NCBI RefSeq assembly: GCF_004331385.1
Contig: NZ_SJON01000016.1
Coordinates: forward strand, 37,496-101,495
DNA length: 64,000 nt
DNA from: Enterobacter quasihormaechei
GTDB taxonomy: Bacteria; Pseudomonadota; Gammaproteobacteria; Enterobacterales; Enterobacteriaceae
Direction: 5' to 3'
Shown: one piece after another, positions 8,683-18,266 of the stretch
Layout: each line of letters opens with the position of its first letter
Numbering within the stretch: the first letter of the stretch is position 1
Program-made: the position numbers and the translations under genes
The notes under the pieces: generated by a model
Seen by the model: the letters and a program-made list of their open reading frames with translations, nothing else
The model's database searches: none
What the model was told of the DNA's origin: nothing

Positions 8683-9165
8683 TTAACGCTCAGCCCAGCA
8701 GTCAGCAAACTGTAAATTACCATCACAATACGTCCAGGTTATTTTATCGTAGCGTAGTTCCACGACTTCAAGATGATTGTGTTTTTCTTTCGTCGGGTCC
8801 TTAATGTCATGCATCAATGGCGTAACGGAAACGACGCGAATATTATCGAGGCGCATATTGTAATATTCTACTTCCTGCCCCGCGTCATTAATGCGATACC
8901 ACCTGAACTCAGCCGTTTTAAGGCTTTGGCCAGTCGCAACGGCTTTCATCAGGAAAGGGGAGGAGGAATCGATTTCTATTTGAAAAACGACTGGGGCATG
9001 GTTGCGTTTACTGGTAATTTTCCCAGTCAATGGATCGGTTGGTAGGCTTAGATTATGTGTAAAGCCAGTGACTTCAATGCTTCCCTTACGATAACGTATA
9101 TCCACCGAGCCTGTAATTGTTGCGCCACCATCATCAGTTAAGAAAAGATAAACAGGAATTGCCAT
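8683..9165 (-). CDS. Hcp-family type VI secretion tube protein
   Basis: The 160-residue protein shows the Hcp pattern: an opening MAIPVYLFLTDDGGATITG, the IEVTGFTHNLSLP strand, a central KRNHAPVVFQIEID, then LKTAEFRWYRIND and EYYNMRLDNIRVVSV, and a C-terminal ITWTY strand. Hcp hexamers stack into the tube of the type VI secretion system and carry small effectors in the ring lumen. No other T6SS structural gene is present nearby, so this is an orphan hcp that must use machinery encoded elsewhere. It is the first gene of the hcp-toxin-immunity set. Confidence 0.85.
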   Translation of the reverse strand: MAIPVYLFLTDDGGATITGSVDIRYRKGSIEVTGFTHNLSLPTDPLTGKITSKRNHAPVVFQIEIDSSSPFLMKAVATGQSLKTAEFRWYRINDAGQEVEYYNMRLDNIRVVSVTPLMHDIKDPTKEKHNHLEVVELRYDKITWTYCDGNLQFADCWAER

Positions 9166-9284
9166 AGCCTAATACTCTTCCATGTAATTTAACGTGGGAA
9201 TATTCCCGACGCTAAATAATAACCATGCTAATCACATGGTCAATTTGCTTACTGTTTCCGGTTGTAACTTATCCAGACCGGGCT

Positions 9285-9319
9285 GACTGGATGGTTTGAT
9301 TAATCAAAGCCATCCAGTC
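9285..9319. repeat. Near-perfect 35-base inverted repeat between paaZ and hcp
   Basis: GACTGGATGG (9285-9294) pairs with CCATCCAGTC (9310-9319). The 14 bases after the left arm, TTTGATTAATCAAA, are a perfect palindrome too, leaving only G9309 unpaired. It lies downstream of paaZ and about 120 bases upstream of hcp on the same strand. No T-run follows, so it may be an operator, a terminator of unusual form, or the edge of an inserted segment. Confidence 0.7.
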
Positions 9320-9388
9320 CATGTTTCTATTCAGGCTTTTTGATGTTCTTAAACGATTGAAGCAGCAACGTCAATCTTGTTGCTTTGA

Positions 9389-11428
9389 TCAGAAATCACC
9401 CTGCTGGCGCGCCACCAGCGTAAGGATGGAGTAGAGCGCCACGGCCTGCTGATGCTGGTTGAAAATCTCAACCGCCCATTCCACCACGCCGGTGGGCCTT
9501 TCATCGGCAGCACGCTGTTTCTTCAGCGTTTTACGTTTGCAGGTCAGGCGCACCTGAATGGTGTCGCCCGGTTTAACCGGCTCGATAAAGCGCAGGTTTT
9601 CCATACCGTAGTTGGCAATAACCGGCCCAACCCCGGCATCAACAAACAGCCCCGCCGCGGCGGAAATCAGAAAATAGCCGTGCACCACGCGCTCGCCAAA
9701 AATCGACTCCGCCGCACCAATTTTGTCCATATGGGCATAGAAGTGATCTCCGCTCAGGCAGGCAAAATTCACGATATCCGCTTCCGTCAGGGTACGGCGC
9801 GGGGTCAGCAGGCTGTCGCCCGGCTGTAACTCTTCGAAGTATTTACGGAACGGATGAACGCGATCTTCCTGCACCCCGGCGCCACGCACCCACTGTTTGC
9901 CGATGGCGGCGAGCATGGACGGGCTGCCCTGAATGGCCGTGCGCTGAAGATAGTGCTTCACGGCGCGCAGGCCGCCCAGCTCTTCGCCGCCGCCCGCACG
10001 TCCCGGGCCGCCGTGCACCAGCTGCGGCAGCGGGGAACCGTGTCCGGTAGACTCTTTGGAAGATTCCTCGTTGAGGATCTGAATACGTCCGTGGGCGCGT
10101 GCTGCCCCGGCAATGAACTGCCGCGCCACGTTTGAATCTGCCGTGACCAGCGTTCCCGCCAGGCTGCCGCCGCCCGCTCGCGCCAGCTGCATGGCGTGTT
10201 CGGTATTGCGATACGGCATCAGGGTGGCGACGGGGCCAAAGGCTTCGGTGGAGTGAACGGCCGGCGTCTCGTCCGGCTGCGGGCAGAACAGCAGGGTGGG
10301 CGGGAAGAATGCCCCAGCCGCCTGCAAATCGGCTTTACCTCCCAGACGGATCTGGCAGCCTGCGGCAAGCAGATGATCGACTTTTTCCTGCACGTCGGCG
10401 CGTTGCTCATGGTTGACCAGGGCACCCATCTTCACCCCTTCCTGCGCCGGATCGCCGACGACCACGTTCTCCAGCCGCGCAATCAGCGCCTGGCTGACGG
10501 CCTCAACCTGCGCTTCCGGCACGATGATGCGGCGGATGGCGGTACATTTTTGCCCGGCCTTGGCGGTCATCTCGCGCACCACTTCACGGATAAACAGCGC
10601 AAACTCCGGCTGCTCCGGCGTTACGTCTTCACCGAGCACGCAGCAGTTCAGGGAATCCGCTTCCATGGTAAACGGAATGGAATTGGCGACGATATTCGGG
10701 TGCACGCGAAGGCTCTGTCCGGTGCTGGCCGATCCGGTAAACGTCACCACGTCCTGGCTGTCGAGCTGGCTCAGCAGATCGCCCGCGCCGCCGCAGATCA
10801 GGCTGATGGCGCCGTCCGGCACCAGACCGCTCTCGACAATCGCTTTCACCATCGCCTGCGTGACTTGCGCGGTGGCGGTGGCGGGTTTGATGATGGCGGG
10901 CATCCCGGCAAGCCAGGTCGGGGCAAGCTTTTCCAGCATCCCCCAGCACGGGAAGTTGAACGCGTTGATATGTACCGCCACGCCGGACCTGGAGGTCAAC
11001 ACGTGGCGCGCCGCAAAGCCGCCTTCTTTTGATAGCGGGATCAGCTCATCTTCTGGCCACAGGGTATCGTCCGGCAGTTCGCGGCTGCCGAGGCTGGCGT
11101 AGGTGAAAAGGGTGCCGATACCGCCTTCAATGTCCACCCAGCTGTCGGCCTTCGTTGCGCCGGTCTGGGCTGAAAGGGCGTAAAACCGATCCTTCTGGCT
11201 CAGCAGGTGTTTGGCTACCGCCTTCAGCATGGCGGCACGCTCGATAAAGCTCATTGCGCGAAGCGCCTCCCCGCCGTGTTCAATGGCGTAACGGCGTGCG
11301 GCCGCCATATCCAGCCCTTCGCTGGTGACTTCAAATAGCGTTTCCCCGCTGATAGCGTGGGTTATGGTGCGCTCGCGGCCCCGGCCTGTCTGCCAGGTGC
11401 CGGACAAGAAGCTGGCTAACTGCTGCAT
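9389..11428 (-). CDS. paaZ: Bifunctional oxepin-CoA hydrolase / 3-oxo-5,6-dehydrosuberyl-CoA semialdehyde dehydrogenase
   Basis: The 679-residue protein joins an aldehyde dehydrogenase domain (about residues 1-520) to a MaoC-like hotdog hydratase domain (about 530-679). The hydratase opens the oxepin ring formed from phenylacetyl-CoA; the dehydrogenase oxidises the resulting semialdehyde. Visible marks are [30 protein letters not shown] with the catalytic Cys, and in the C-terminal domain [14 protein letters not shown] and VVHGYFLIS. The ATG at 11428 gives the E. coli-like start [13 protein letters not shown]; the in-frame start at 11476 would lie in the promoter region. It is divergent from paaABCDEFGHIJK. 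Confidence 0.95.
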   Translation of the reverse strand: MQQLASFLSGTWQTGRGRERTITHAISGETLFEVTSEGLDMAAARRYAIEHGGEALRAMSFIERAAMLKAVAKHLLSQKDRFYALSAQTGATKADSWVDIEGGIGTLFTYASLGSRELPDDTLWPEDELIPLSKEGGFAARHVLTSRSGVAVHINAFNFPCWGMLEKLAPTWLAGMPAIIKPATATAQVTQAMVKAIVESGLVPDGAISLICGGAGDLLSQLDSQDVVTFTGSASTGQSLRVHPNIVANSIPFTMEADSLNCCVLGEDVTPEQPEFALFIREVVREMTAKAGQKCTAIRRIIVPEAQVEAVSQALIARLENVVVGDPAQEGVKMGALVNHEQRADVQEKVDHLLAAGCQIRLGGKADLQAAGAFFPPTLLFCPQPDETPAVHSTEAFGPVATLMPYRNTEHAMQLARAGGGSLAGTLVTADSNVARQFIAGAARAHGRIQILNEESSKESTGHGSPLPQLVHGGPGRAGGGEELGGLRAVKHYLQRTAIQGSPSMLAAIGKQWVRGAGVQEDRVHPFRKYFEELQPGDSLLTPRRTLTEADIVNFACLSGDHFYAHMDKIGAAESIFGERVVHGYFLISAAAGLFVDAGVGPVIANYGMENLRFIEPVKPGDTIQVRLTCKRKTLKKQRAADERPTGVVEWAVEIFNQHQQAVALYSILTLVARQQGDF

Positions 11429-11660
11429 TTCTTCTCTCCAGATGTTTCGTGATTTCACTATAGATAGTTTGATCATGAATCATAAAAATCAAGCTGAGTT
11501 TTAATGAATTGTTAACGTTGTGATCTGCATTGCTCAGCTTCGTCATTAAAAACCCGCGCTATTCCTGCTGTTCAGGAAAACCCTTGCGAGCGTCGTCACA
11601 AAATAAGCAAACTCTTCTTGGGGTTATATTTAACCTTTGTGTAACTTTTAAGAAACCAAG

Positions 11661-11700
11661 TGATTCACCATTTTGCTACATATGGTGATCTAACGAATCA
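11661..11700. promoter_or_regulatory. Candidate PaaX operator at the paaA promoter
   Basis: TGATTC (11661-11666) and GAATCA (11695-11700) form an inverted pair with 28 bases between them, ending 13 bases before the paaA start. This is the split palindrome I recall for PaaX, a repressor released by phenylacetyl-CoA. A similar pair precedes paaX. Confidence 0.55.
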
Positions 11701-11713
11701 TAAAGGTGGTTAT

Positions 11714-12643
11714 GTGACGCAAGAACAACGCTTTGAGCAACGCATCGCGCAGGAGACGGCCATCGAGCCGCAGGACTGGATGCCGGAAGCTTACCGCAAG
11801 ACGCTGATCCGCCAGATTGGACAGCACGCCCACTCTGAAATTGTCGGCATGCTGCCGGAAGGGAACTGGATCGCCCGCGCGCCGACGCTGCGCCGGAAAG
11901 CCATTTTGCTGGCGAAGGTGCAGGACGAAGCCGGACACGGCCTGTACCTCTACAGCGCGGCGGAAACGCTGGGCTGCGCCCGGGAGGACATCTATCAAAA
12001 GATGCTCGACGGCAAGATGAAATACTCCTCCATCTTCAACTATCCAACCCTGAGCTGGGCCGATATCGGCGTTATCGGCTGGCTGGTGGACGGTGCGGCC
12101 ATCGTGAACCAGGTGGCGCTGTGCCGCACGTCTTACGGCCCGTATGCCCGGGCGATGGTGAAAATCTGTAAAGAAGAGAGCTTCCATCAGCGTCAGGGTT
12201 TTGAGGCCTGCATGGCGCTGGCGCAGGGCAGCGAAGCCCAGCGGCAGATGTTGCAGGACGCCATTAACCGCTTCTGGTGGCCAGCGCTGATGATGTTTGG
12301 ACCCAACGACGACAACTCGCCAAACAGTGCCCGCAGCCTGGCCTGGAAGATCAAGCGCTTCGGCAACGATGAGCTGCGCCAGCGCTTCGTTGATAACACG
12401 GTGCCTCAGGTGGAAATGCTCGGCATGACCGTGCCGGACCCTGACCTGCGGTTTGATGACGCGAGCGGCCACTACCGCTTCGGCGATATCGACTGGCAGG
12501 AATTTGATGAGGTCATCAACGGGCGCGGGATCTGTAACCACGAACGTCTGGCCGCAAAACGTAAAGCCTGGGACGACGGCGCGTGGGTGCGTGAAGCCGC
12601 GCTGGCGCATGCCGAAAAACAACGCGCCCGCCAGGCTGCATAA
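11714..12643 (+). CDS. paaA: Phenylacetyl-CoA 1,2-epoxidase, catalytic subunit
   Basis: PaaA is the diiron oxygenase subunit of the PaaABCE complex, which adds one oxygen atom to the ring of phenylacetyl-CoA. At 309 residues it has the same length as E. coli PaaA. The iron-ligand regions [13 protein letters not shown] and [13 protein letters not shown] are present, and the phenylacetyl-CoA contacts are presumably conserved given the close match throughout. The GTG at 11714 was chosen over an ATG at 11660 because it gives the known N-terminus ([13 protein letters not shown]) and follows AAAGGTGG. It is the first gene of an eleven-gene run with short gaps or overlaps. Confidence 0.97.
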   Translation: MTQEQRFEQRIAQETAIEPQDWMPEAYRKTLIRQIGQHAHSEIVGMLPEGNWIARAPTLRRKAILLAKVQDEAGHGLYLYSAAETLGCAREDIYQKMLDGKMKYSSIFNYPTLSWADIGVIGWLVDGAAIVNQVALCRTSYGPYARAMVKICKEESFHQRQGFEACMALAQGSEAQRQMLQDAINRFWWPALMMFGPNDDNSPNSARSLAWKIKRFGNDELRQRFVDNTVPQVEMLGMTVPDPDLRFDDASGHYRFGDIDWQEFDEVINGRGICNHERLAAKRKAWDDGAWVREAALAHAEKQRARQAA

Positions 12644-12655
12644 GAGGAATCAACC

Positions 12656-12943
12656 ATGAGCAATGTTTACTGGCCGTTATACGAAGTGTTTGTCCGGTCT
12701 AAGCAGGGGCTGTCGCACCGTCACGTGGGCAGTCTGCACGCTGCCGACGACCGCATGGCGCTGGAAAACGCGCGTGACGCTTATACCCGCCGCAGCGAAG
12801 GCTGTTCCATCTGGGTGGTAAAGGCGAGCGAAATCGTCGCCTCCCAGCCGGAAGAGAGCGGTGAATTTTTCGATCCGGCGGAAAGCAAGGTCTACCGCCA
12901 TCCGACGTTTTACACCATCCCTGATGGCATTGAGCACATGTGA
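12656..12943 (+). CDS. paaB: Phenylacetyl-CoA epoxidase subunit PaaB
   Basis: This 95-residue subunit bridges PaaA-PaaC heterodimers in the epoxidase. The marks YEVFVRSKQGLSHRHVGSLHA and FFDPAESKVYRHP are the PaaB family pattern. It starts 12 bases after paaA and precedes paaC by 8 bases. It has no catalytic residues of its own. Confidence 0.95.
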   Translation: MSNVYWPLYEVFVRSKQGLSHRHVGSLHAADDRMALENARDAYTRRSEGCSIWVVKASEIVASQPEESGEFFDPAESKVYRHPTFYTIPDGIEHM

Positions 12944-12951
12944 GGTTGGGG

Positions 12952-13698
12952 ATGAACAACGTATCTGCATATGCCCTGCGACTGGGCGACAACGGTCTGG
13001 TGCTCTCCCAGCGTCTGGGCGCCTGGTGCGGCCACGCGCCGGAGCTGGAGATTGACCTGGCCCTCGCCAACATCGGCCTCGACCTGCTCGGCCAGGCGCG
13101 CAACTTCCTGACCTATGCCGCTGATCTGGACGGTACGGGGGATGAAGACACCCTGGCCTATGGCCGCGATGAGCGTCAGTTCAGCAATCTGCTGCTGGTG
13201 GAGCAGCCAAACGGCAGCTTCGCCGACACCATTGCCCGTCAGTACCTTATGGATGCGTGGAACGTGGCGCTGTACGAGCGACTGATCCACAGCAGCGACG
13301 GCCAGCTTGCCGCCATCGCCGCAAAAGCCATTAAGGAGGCGCGCTATCACCTGCGCTTTAGCCGCGGCTGGCTGGTGCGTCTGGGCGACGGAACAGAAAC
13401 CTCCGCCCAGAAAATGCAGCAGGCGGTGGATAGCCTGTGGCGCTTTACGGCCGAGCTGTTCGATGCCGACGACGTCGAGCTGGCGCTGATTGACGCCGGC
13501 GTGGCGGTCGATCCCCGCACCCTGCGCGAGCCGTGGGAGCGCGAAGTGTTTGCCGGGCTGGCGGAAGCCACCCTCCGCGTGCCCGAAGACGTGGCGTATC
13601 GCACGGGCGGCAAGCAGGGGCTTCATACCGAACATCTGGGGCCGATGCTGGCAGAAATGCAGTATCTCCAGCGCGTCTACCCCGGCCAGCAGTGGTGA
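12952..13698 (+). CDS. paaC: Phenylacetyl-CoA epoxidase structural subunit PaaC
   Basis: PaaC is a ferritin-like helical protein that resembles PaaA but does not do catalysis; it pairs with PaaA and stabilises it. The 248-residue length equals E. coli PaaC. Matching stretches include HAPELEIDLALANIGLDLLG, DERQFSNLLLVEQPNG and IKEARYHLRFSRGWL. The ATG at 12952 is used because it gives MNNVSAYALRLGDN; an earlier in-frame ATG at 12940 overlaps the end of paaB. Confidence 0.95.
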   Translation: MNNVSAYALRLGDNGLVLSQRLGAWCGHAPELEIDLALANIGLDLLGQARNFLTYAADLDGTGDEDTLAYGRDERQFSNLLLVEQPNGSFADTIARQYLMDAWNVALYERLIHSSDGQLAAIAAKAIKEARYHLRFSRGWLVRLGDGTETSAQKMQQAVDSLWRFTAELFDADDVELALIDAGVAVDPRTLREPWEREVFAGLAEATLRVPEDVAYRTGGKQGLHTEHLGPMLAEMQYLQRVYPGQQW

Positions 13699-13709
13699 AG
13701 GAGAACGCT

Positions 13710-14207
13710 ATGCAACGCCTCGTCGACATTGCGCCTGCCCAAATCCCGCAGATTTGGGCGCTGCTAAGCCAGATCCCCGACCCGGAAGTGCCGGTGCTCA
13801 CCATCACCGATTTAGGCATGGTGCGCAGCGTGAAGGCGCAGGGGGAAGGCTGGGTTATTGGCTTCACGCCGACCTATTCCGGCTGCCCGGCAACGGAGCA
13901 TCTGCTGGGGGCCATCCGCGAAACCCTGACCGGGAACGGCTTTTCCCCGGTACATATTGTGCTGCAACTGGAGCCCGCCTGGACCACCGACTGGATGACC
14001 GACGATGCGCGCAGGCGCCTGCGTGAATATGGTATCAGCCCGCCTGTCGGCCATAGCTGCCATGCCCACGCTCCCGCAGAGGTGAGCTGCCCGCGCTGTG
14101 CGAGCACCGATACCGCGCTTATCAGTGAATTTGGTTCGACGGCCTGCAAAGCGCTCTACCGCTGCAATACCTGCCGTGAGCCCTTCGACTATTTCAAATG
14201 TATTTGA
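13710..14207 (+). CDS. paaD: PaaD, maturation factor for the epoxidase
   Basis: The 165-residue protein combines an N-terminal MIP18/DUF59 domain (IPDPEVPVLTITDLGMV) with a C-terminal zinc-ribbon-like region with paired cysteines (CPRCAST and CNTCREPFDYFKC). It is thought to help build iron centres for PaaABCE or PaaE rather than being part of the complex. It lies 11 bases after paaC. The ATG at 13710 gives the E. coli-like start MQRLVDIAPAQ with GGAG upstream. Confidence 0.93.
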   Translation: MQRLVDIAPAQIPQIWALLSQIPDPEVPVLTITDLGMVRSVKAQGEGWVIGFTPTYSGCPATEHLLGAIRETLTGNGFSPVHIVLQLEPAWTTDWMTDDARRRLREYGISPPVGHSCHAHAPAEVSCPRCASTDTALISEFGSTACKALYRCNTCREPFDYFKCI

Positions 14208-14214
14208 GGCCGCC

Positions 14215-15285
14215 ATGACAACGTTTCATTCATTAACAGTGGCAAAAGTAGAACCTGAAACCCGCGACGCGGTGACCATTACCTTCGCGGTGCCGCAGGC
14301 GTTGCAGGAGGCGTACCGCTTCCGCCCCGGTCAGCATCTGACCCTGAAAGCCAGGCTTGGCGGTGACGAACTGCGCCGCTGCTACTCCATCTGCCGGAGC
14401 ACCGCACCGGGGGAGATCAGCGTAGCGGTCAAAGCCATCGACGGCGGGCGCTTCTCCCGCTACGCCCGGGACGAGATTAAGCAGGGCATGGCTTTAGAGG
14501 TGATGGTGCCCCAGGGGCAGTTCGGCTACCAGCCGCAGGCTGAACGTGAAGGCCACTATCTGGCAATAGCCGCCGGGTCCGGGATCACCCCGATGCTGGC
14601 CATTTTATCCGCTACGCTGGCCACGGAACCGCACAGCCACTTCACCCTGATTTACGGCAACCGCAGCAGCCAGAGCATGATGTTCCGTCGGGCGCTGGCA
14701 GACCTGAAGGACAAATATCCGCAGCGCTTGCAGCTGGTCTCTATCTTCAGTCAGGAGACGCTCGACAGCGATCTGCTTCATGGCCGCATTGACGGCGAAA
14801 AGCTCCAGGCGCTGGCAAAAACGCTGATCAATTTCCGCCAGTACGACGAAGCCTTTATCTGCGGCCCGTCGGCGATGATGGACGAGGCCGAGGCGGCGCT
14901 GAAAGCGCTCGGCATGCCGGAAAAAGCGATCCATCTTGAGCGGTTTAATACGCCGGGCACTACCGTGAAACGAACGCACAGCGTGCAGGCCGAGGGGCAG
15001 AAGGTCACCGTCCGTCAGGACGGACGCGACCGGGAAATCACCCTGACGGCGGACGATGAGAGCATCCTGGACGCCGCCCTGCGTCAGGGTGCGGATCTGC
15101 CGTATGCCTGCAAGGGCGGCGTATGCGCCACCTGCAAATGCAAAGTACTGCGCGGAAAAGTCGATATGGCGACCAACTACAGCCTGGAGCCGGACGAGCT
15201 GGCCGCGGGCTATGTGCTGAGCTGTCAGGCGCTGCCGTTAACCGCCGACGTCATCGTCGATTTTGACGCGAAGGGGATGGCATGA
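14215..15285 (+). CDS. paaE: Phenylacetyl-CoA epoxidase reductase subunit
   Basis: The 356-residue protein passes electrons from NADPH to PaaA. In order it has a flavin-binding ferredoxin-reductase domain (RCYSICRS and GGRFSRYARD), a nucleotide-binding domain (GSGITPMLAI) and a C-terminal 2Fe-2S ferredoxin domain with the cysteine set CKGGVCATCKCK and a later Cys in LSCQAL. The start at 14215 follows paaD by 7 bases and gives MTTFHSLTVAKV, as in E. coli. It overlaps paaF by 4 bases. Confidence 0.96.
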   Translation: MTTFHSLTVAKVEPETRDAVTITFAVPQALQEAYRFRPGQHLTLKARLGGDELRRCYSICRSTAPGEISVAVKAIDGGRFSRYARDEIKQGMALEVMVPQGQFGYQPQAEREGHYLAIAAGSGITPMLAILSATLATEPHSHFTLIYGNRSSQSMMFRRALADLKDKYPQRLQLVSIFSQETLDSDLLHGRIDGEKLQALAKTLINFRQYDEAFICGPSAMMDEAEAALKALGMPEKAIHLERFNTPGTTVKRTHSVQAEGQKVTVRQDGRDREITLTADDESILDAALRQGADLPYACKGGVCATCKCKVLRGKVDMATNYSLEPDELAAGYVLSCQALPLTADVIVDFDAKGMA

Positions 15286-16049
15286 GCGAACTGATTGTCA
15301 CCCGTCATGGCCGCGTGTTGCAGCTAACGCTAAACCGTCCGGCGGCGCGCAACGCGCTCAACAATGCGCTGCTGATGCAGCTTGCCGAACAGCTTGAGGC
15401 CGCCGCAGCGGATGCTGAAATCGCCGTCTGCGTGATTTCCGGCAATGAACGCTGCTTTGCCGCCGGGGCCGATCTGAACGAAATGGCGGAGAAAGATCTG
15501 TCCGCCACCCTGAATGATATTCGCCCCCGGCTGTGGGCACGGATAGACGCCTTCAATAAACCGCTGATCGCCGCCGTGAACGGCTACGCATTGGGCGCCG
15601 GCTGCGAGCTGGCGCTACTCTGCGACGTGGTGATTGCCGGCGATAACGCCCGTTTTGGCCTCCCGGAAATCACCCTCGGGATCATGCCGGGCGCAGGCGG
15701 CACCCAGCGGCTGATCCGCAGCGTGGGCAAATCCCTGGCCTGCAAAATGGTGCTGACGGGTGAAAGCCTCACGGCGGTTCAGGCGCACAGCGCCGGACTG
15801 GTCAGCGACGTCTTCCCGGCCTCGCTGACGCTGGAGTACGCCCTGAAGCTGGCGGCACGGATGGCGAGCCACTCGCCGCTGGCGCTACAGGCGGCGAAGC
15901 AGGCGCTACGCCAGTCGCAGGAAGTCCCGCTCCAGGCCGGCCTGGCGCAGGAGCGTCAGCTGTTTACGCTGCTCGCGGCCACCGACGATCGCCGGGAAGG
16001 TATCGACGCCTTCTTACAAAAACGCACCCCAGACTTCAAAGGACGCTAA
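15282..16049 (+). CDS. paaF: 2,3-dehydroadipyl-CoA hydratase
   Basis: This 255-residue crotonase-family protein hydrates 2,3-dehydroadipyl-CoA in the lower phenylacetate pathway. The oxyanion-hole stretches CFAAGADLNEMAE and NGYALGAGCELALLCD are visible, as is the catalytic-Glu region LPEITLGIMPGAGGTQRL. Length equals E. coli PaaF. The start overlaps the end of paaE (ATGA), and paaG follows after 2 bases. Confidence 0.95.
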   Translation: MSELIVTRHGRVLQLTLNRPAARNALNNALLMQLAEQLEAAAADAEIAVCVISGNERCFAAGADLNEMAEKDLSATLNDIRPRLWARIDAFNKPLIAAVNGYALGAGCELALLCDVVIAGDNARFGLPEITLGIMPGAGGTQRLIRSVGKSLACKMVLTGESLTAVQAHSAGLVSDVFPASLTLEYALKLAARMASHSPLALQAAKQALRQSQEVPLQAGLAQERQLFTLLAATDDRREGIDAFLQKRTPDFKGR

Positions 16050-16051
16050 TT

Positions 16052-16837
16052 GTGGAATGTATTCTGAGCCATGTTGAGCAGGGCGTAATGACCATTACGC
16101 TGAACCGCCCGGATCGCCTGAACAGCTTTAACGATGTCATGCACCAGCAGCTTTCCGAATGCCTGAAGCAGGCCGAGCGCGATGACGCCATCCGCTGTCT
16201 GCTGATCACCGGGGCGGGGCGCGGTTTCTGCGCCGGGCAGGACCTTAACGATCGTAACGTGGATCCCAACGGTCCCGCGCCGGATCTGGGCATGTCCGTT
16301 GAGACCTTTTACAACCCGCTGGTGCGCCGCCTGGCGAAGCTGCCGAAGCCGGTGATCTGCGCGGTTAACGGCGTGGCGGCGGGAGCGGGTGCCACGCTGG
16401 CCCTCGGCTGCGACATGGTAATTGCCGCCCGTTCTGCCAATTTTGTGATGGCCTTCAGCAAGCTCGGACTGGTGCCGGACTGCGGCGGCACCTGGCTGCT
16501 GCCGCGCGTGGCCGGACGTGCCCGCGCCATGGGGCTGGCGCTGCTGGGCGATAAGCTCAGCGCCGAACAGGCGCAGGCGTGGGGGATGATCTGGCAGGTG
16601 GTGGACGATGAACAGCTCTCTGACACCGCCCGGCAGATGGCGCTGCATTTTGCCTCCCAGCCTACCTTTGGCCTGGGCCTGATCAAGCAGGCGATTAACG
16701 CCGCCGAAACCAACACCCTTGATGCCCAGCTCGATCTGGAGCGCGACTACCAACGTCTGGCCGGACGCAGCGACGACTACCGGGAAGGCGTCAGCGCGTT
16801 TCTGGCAAAACGTACGCCGAACTTTACGGGGAAATAA
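16052..16837 (+). CDS. paaG: Ring-1,2-epoxyphenylacetyl-CoA isomerase
   Basis: PaaG turns the epoxide made by PaaABCE into the seven-membered oxepin-CoA and also shifts a double bond later in the pathway. The 261-residue crotonase fold shows GRGFCAGQDLNDRNVD, NGVAAGAGATLALGCD and KLGLVPDCGGTWLLPR. The start is a GTG at 16052, two bases after the paaF stop; E. coli uses an ATG nearby. It is followed directly by paaH. Confidence 0.95.
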   Translation: MECILSHVEQGVMTITLNRPDRLNSFNDVMHQQLSECLKQAERDDAIRCLLITGAGRGFCAGQDLNDRNVDPNGPAPDLGMSVETFYNPLVRRLAKLPKPVICAVNGVAAGAGATLALGCDMVIAARSANFVMAFSKLGLVPDCGGTWLLPRVAGRARAMGLALLGDKLSAEQAQAWGMIWQVVDDEQLSDTARQMALHFASQPTFGLGLIKQAINAAETNTLDAQLDLERDYQRLAGRSDDYREGVSAFLAKRTPNFTGK

Positions 16838-16838
16838 G

Positions 16839-18266
16839 ATGGCGACCAACCTTCATACGATCGCCGTGATTGGCAGCGGCACTATGGGCGCCGGCATTGC
16901 CGAAGTGGCGGCCAGCCACGGTCATCCGGTGCTGGTGTACGACATTGACGCAGCGGCGATTTCCCGAGCCGTTGACGGCATTCGCCAGCGCCTGATCTCT
17001 CGCGTTTCGCGCGGAAAACTTTCTGCCGACGCCGCGGAGCAGATCCTGTCCCGCCTGACGCCGGTGACGACTATCAATGCCCTGGCGAAAGCCGATCTGG
17101 TGATCGAGGCGGCCTCCGAACGGCTTGAGGTGAAAAAAGCCCTGTTTAGCCAGCTGGCAGAGGTCTGCCCGCCGCAGACGCTGCTCACCAGCAACACCTC
17201 GTCCATTTCCGTTACCGCGATTGCGGCGGAGATTAGCCACCCTGAACGCGTCGCCGGGCTGCACTTCTTCAACCCCGCGCCGGTGATGAAGCTGGTGGAG
17301 GTGGTCAGCGGGCTGGCCACCTCGTCCGAAGTGGCCGATGCGTTGTGCGAGCTGGCGCTGAGCTGGGGAAAGCAGCCGGTACGCTGTCAGTCCACGCCGG
17401 GGTTTATCGTCAACCGCGTGGCGCGTCCGTTCTATTCGGAAGCCTGGCGCGCGCTGGAAGAGCAGGTGGCAACGCCCGAGGCGATCGACGCCGCCCTGCG
17501 AGACGGCGGCGGCTTCCCGATGGGGCCGCTTGAGCTGACGGACCTGATCGGTCAGGACGTCAACTTTGCCGTGACCTGCTCCGTGTTTAACGCCTTCTGG
17601 CAGGAGCGCCGTTTTCTGCCGTCGCTGATGCAGCAGGAGCTGGTGCTGGCGGGGCGTCTGGGCAAAAAAAGCGGGCAGGGCGTTTACCGCTGGCAGGAGG
17701 AAAAACCCGCCGTCAGCTGGCTCGACCCGGTCAGAGACAGCTTCAGCTCGATGCGCGTACAGCGAAGAAGTGACGGTGTCACGGAAATTGACGAACTGCT
17801 GCTGATTGAAACGCAGGGTGAAACCGCGCAGGCGCTGGCGCTGCGCCACGGCTGCCCGGTGGTGGTAGTCGACCGTATCGAGCGGGATGTGGCCGTGATT
17901 GCCGCCGCGCCCGGCAACCCGCGCTCCGCCACGCAGAAGGCCATTTACTGGTTGCAGCATCAGGAGAAGCGGGTGTTACAGATTGCGGACTACCCCGGCC
18001 TGCTGGTCTGGCGCACGGTGGCGATGATTGCCAACGAAGCGCTGGACGCCCTGCAAAAAGGGGTCGCCAGCGAGCAAGACATCGATACCGCCATGCGCTT
18101 AGGGGTCAACTATCCCTGCGGCCCCATCGCCTGGGGCGAGCGCCTTGGCTGGCAGCGTCTGTTAACCCTGCTGGAGAACCTGCAACGTCACTACGGCGAG
18201 GAACGCTATCGCCCCTGTTCCCTGCTGCGCCAGCGTGCGCTTCTGGAGAGTAGCTATGAGTCATAA
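16839..18266 (+). CDS. paaH: 3-hydroxyadipyl-CoA dehydrogenase
   Basis: The 475-residue NAD-dependent enzyme oxidises 3-hydroxyadipyl-CoA to 3-oxoadipyl-CoA. It has the Rossmann motif VIGSGTMGAGIAEVAA at its start, the catalytic His region GLHFFNPAPVMKLVEVV, and the duplicated C-terminal domain typical of PaaH (a second STPGFIVNRVARP / DYPGLLVWRTVAM pair). The ATG at 16839 lies one base after the paaG stop; an in-frame start at 16719 is inside paaG and was not used. It overlaps paaI by 11 bases. Confidence 0.96.
   Translation: MATNLHTIAVIGSGTMGAGIAEVAASHGHPVLVYDIDAAAISRAVDGIRQRLISRVSRGKLSADAAEQILSRLTPVTTINALAKADLVIEAASERLEVKKALFSQLAEVCPPQTLLTSNTSSISVTAIAAEISHPERVAGLHFFNPAPVMKLVEVVSGLATSSEVADALCELALSWGKQPVRCQSTPGFIVNRVARPFYSEAWRALEEQVATPEAIDAALRDGGGFPMGPLELTDLIGQDVNFAVTCSVFNAFWQERRFLPSLMQQELVLAGRLGKKSGQGVYRWQEEKPAVSWLDPVRDSFSSMRVQRRSDGVTEIDELLLIETQGETAQALALRHGCPVVVVDRIERDVAVIAAAPGNPRSATQKAIYWLQHQEKRVLQIADYPGLLVWRTVAMIANEALDALQKGVASEQDIDTAMRLGVNYPCGPIAWGERLGWQRLLTLLENLQRHYGEERYRPCSLLRQRALLESSYES

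Noticed and set aside
9854..11102. Plus-strand ORFs inside paaZ (up to 278 residues)
   Set aside because: All lie opposite a full-length PaaZ and show no recognisable domain.
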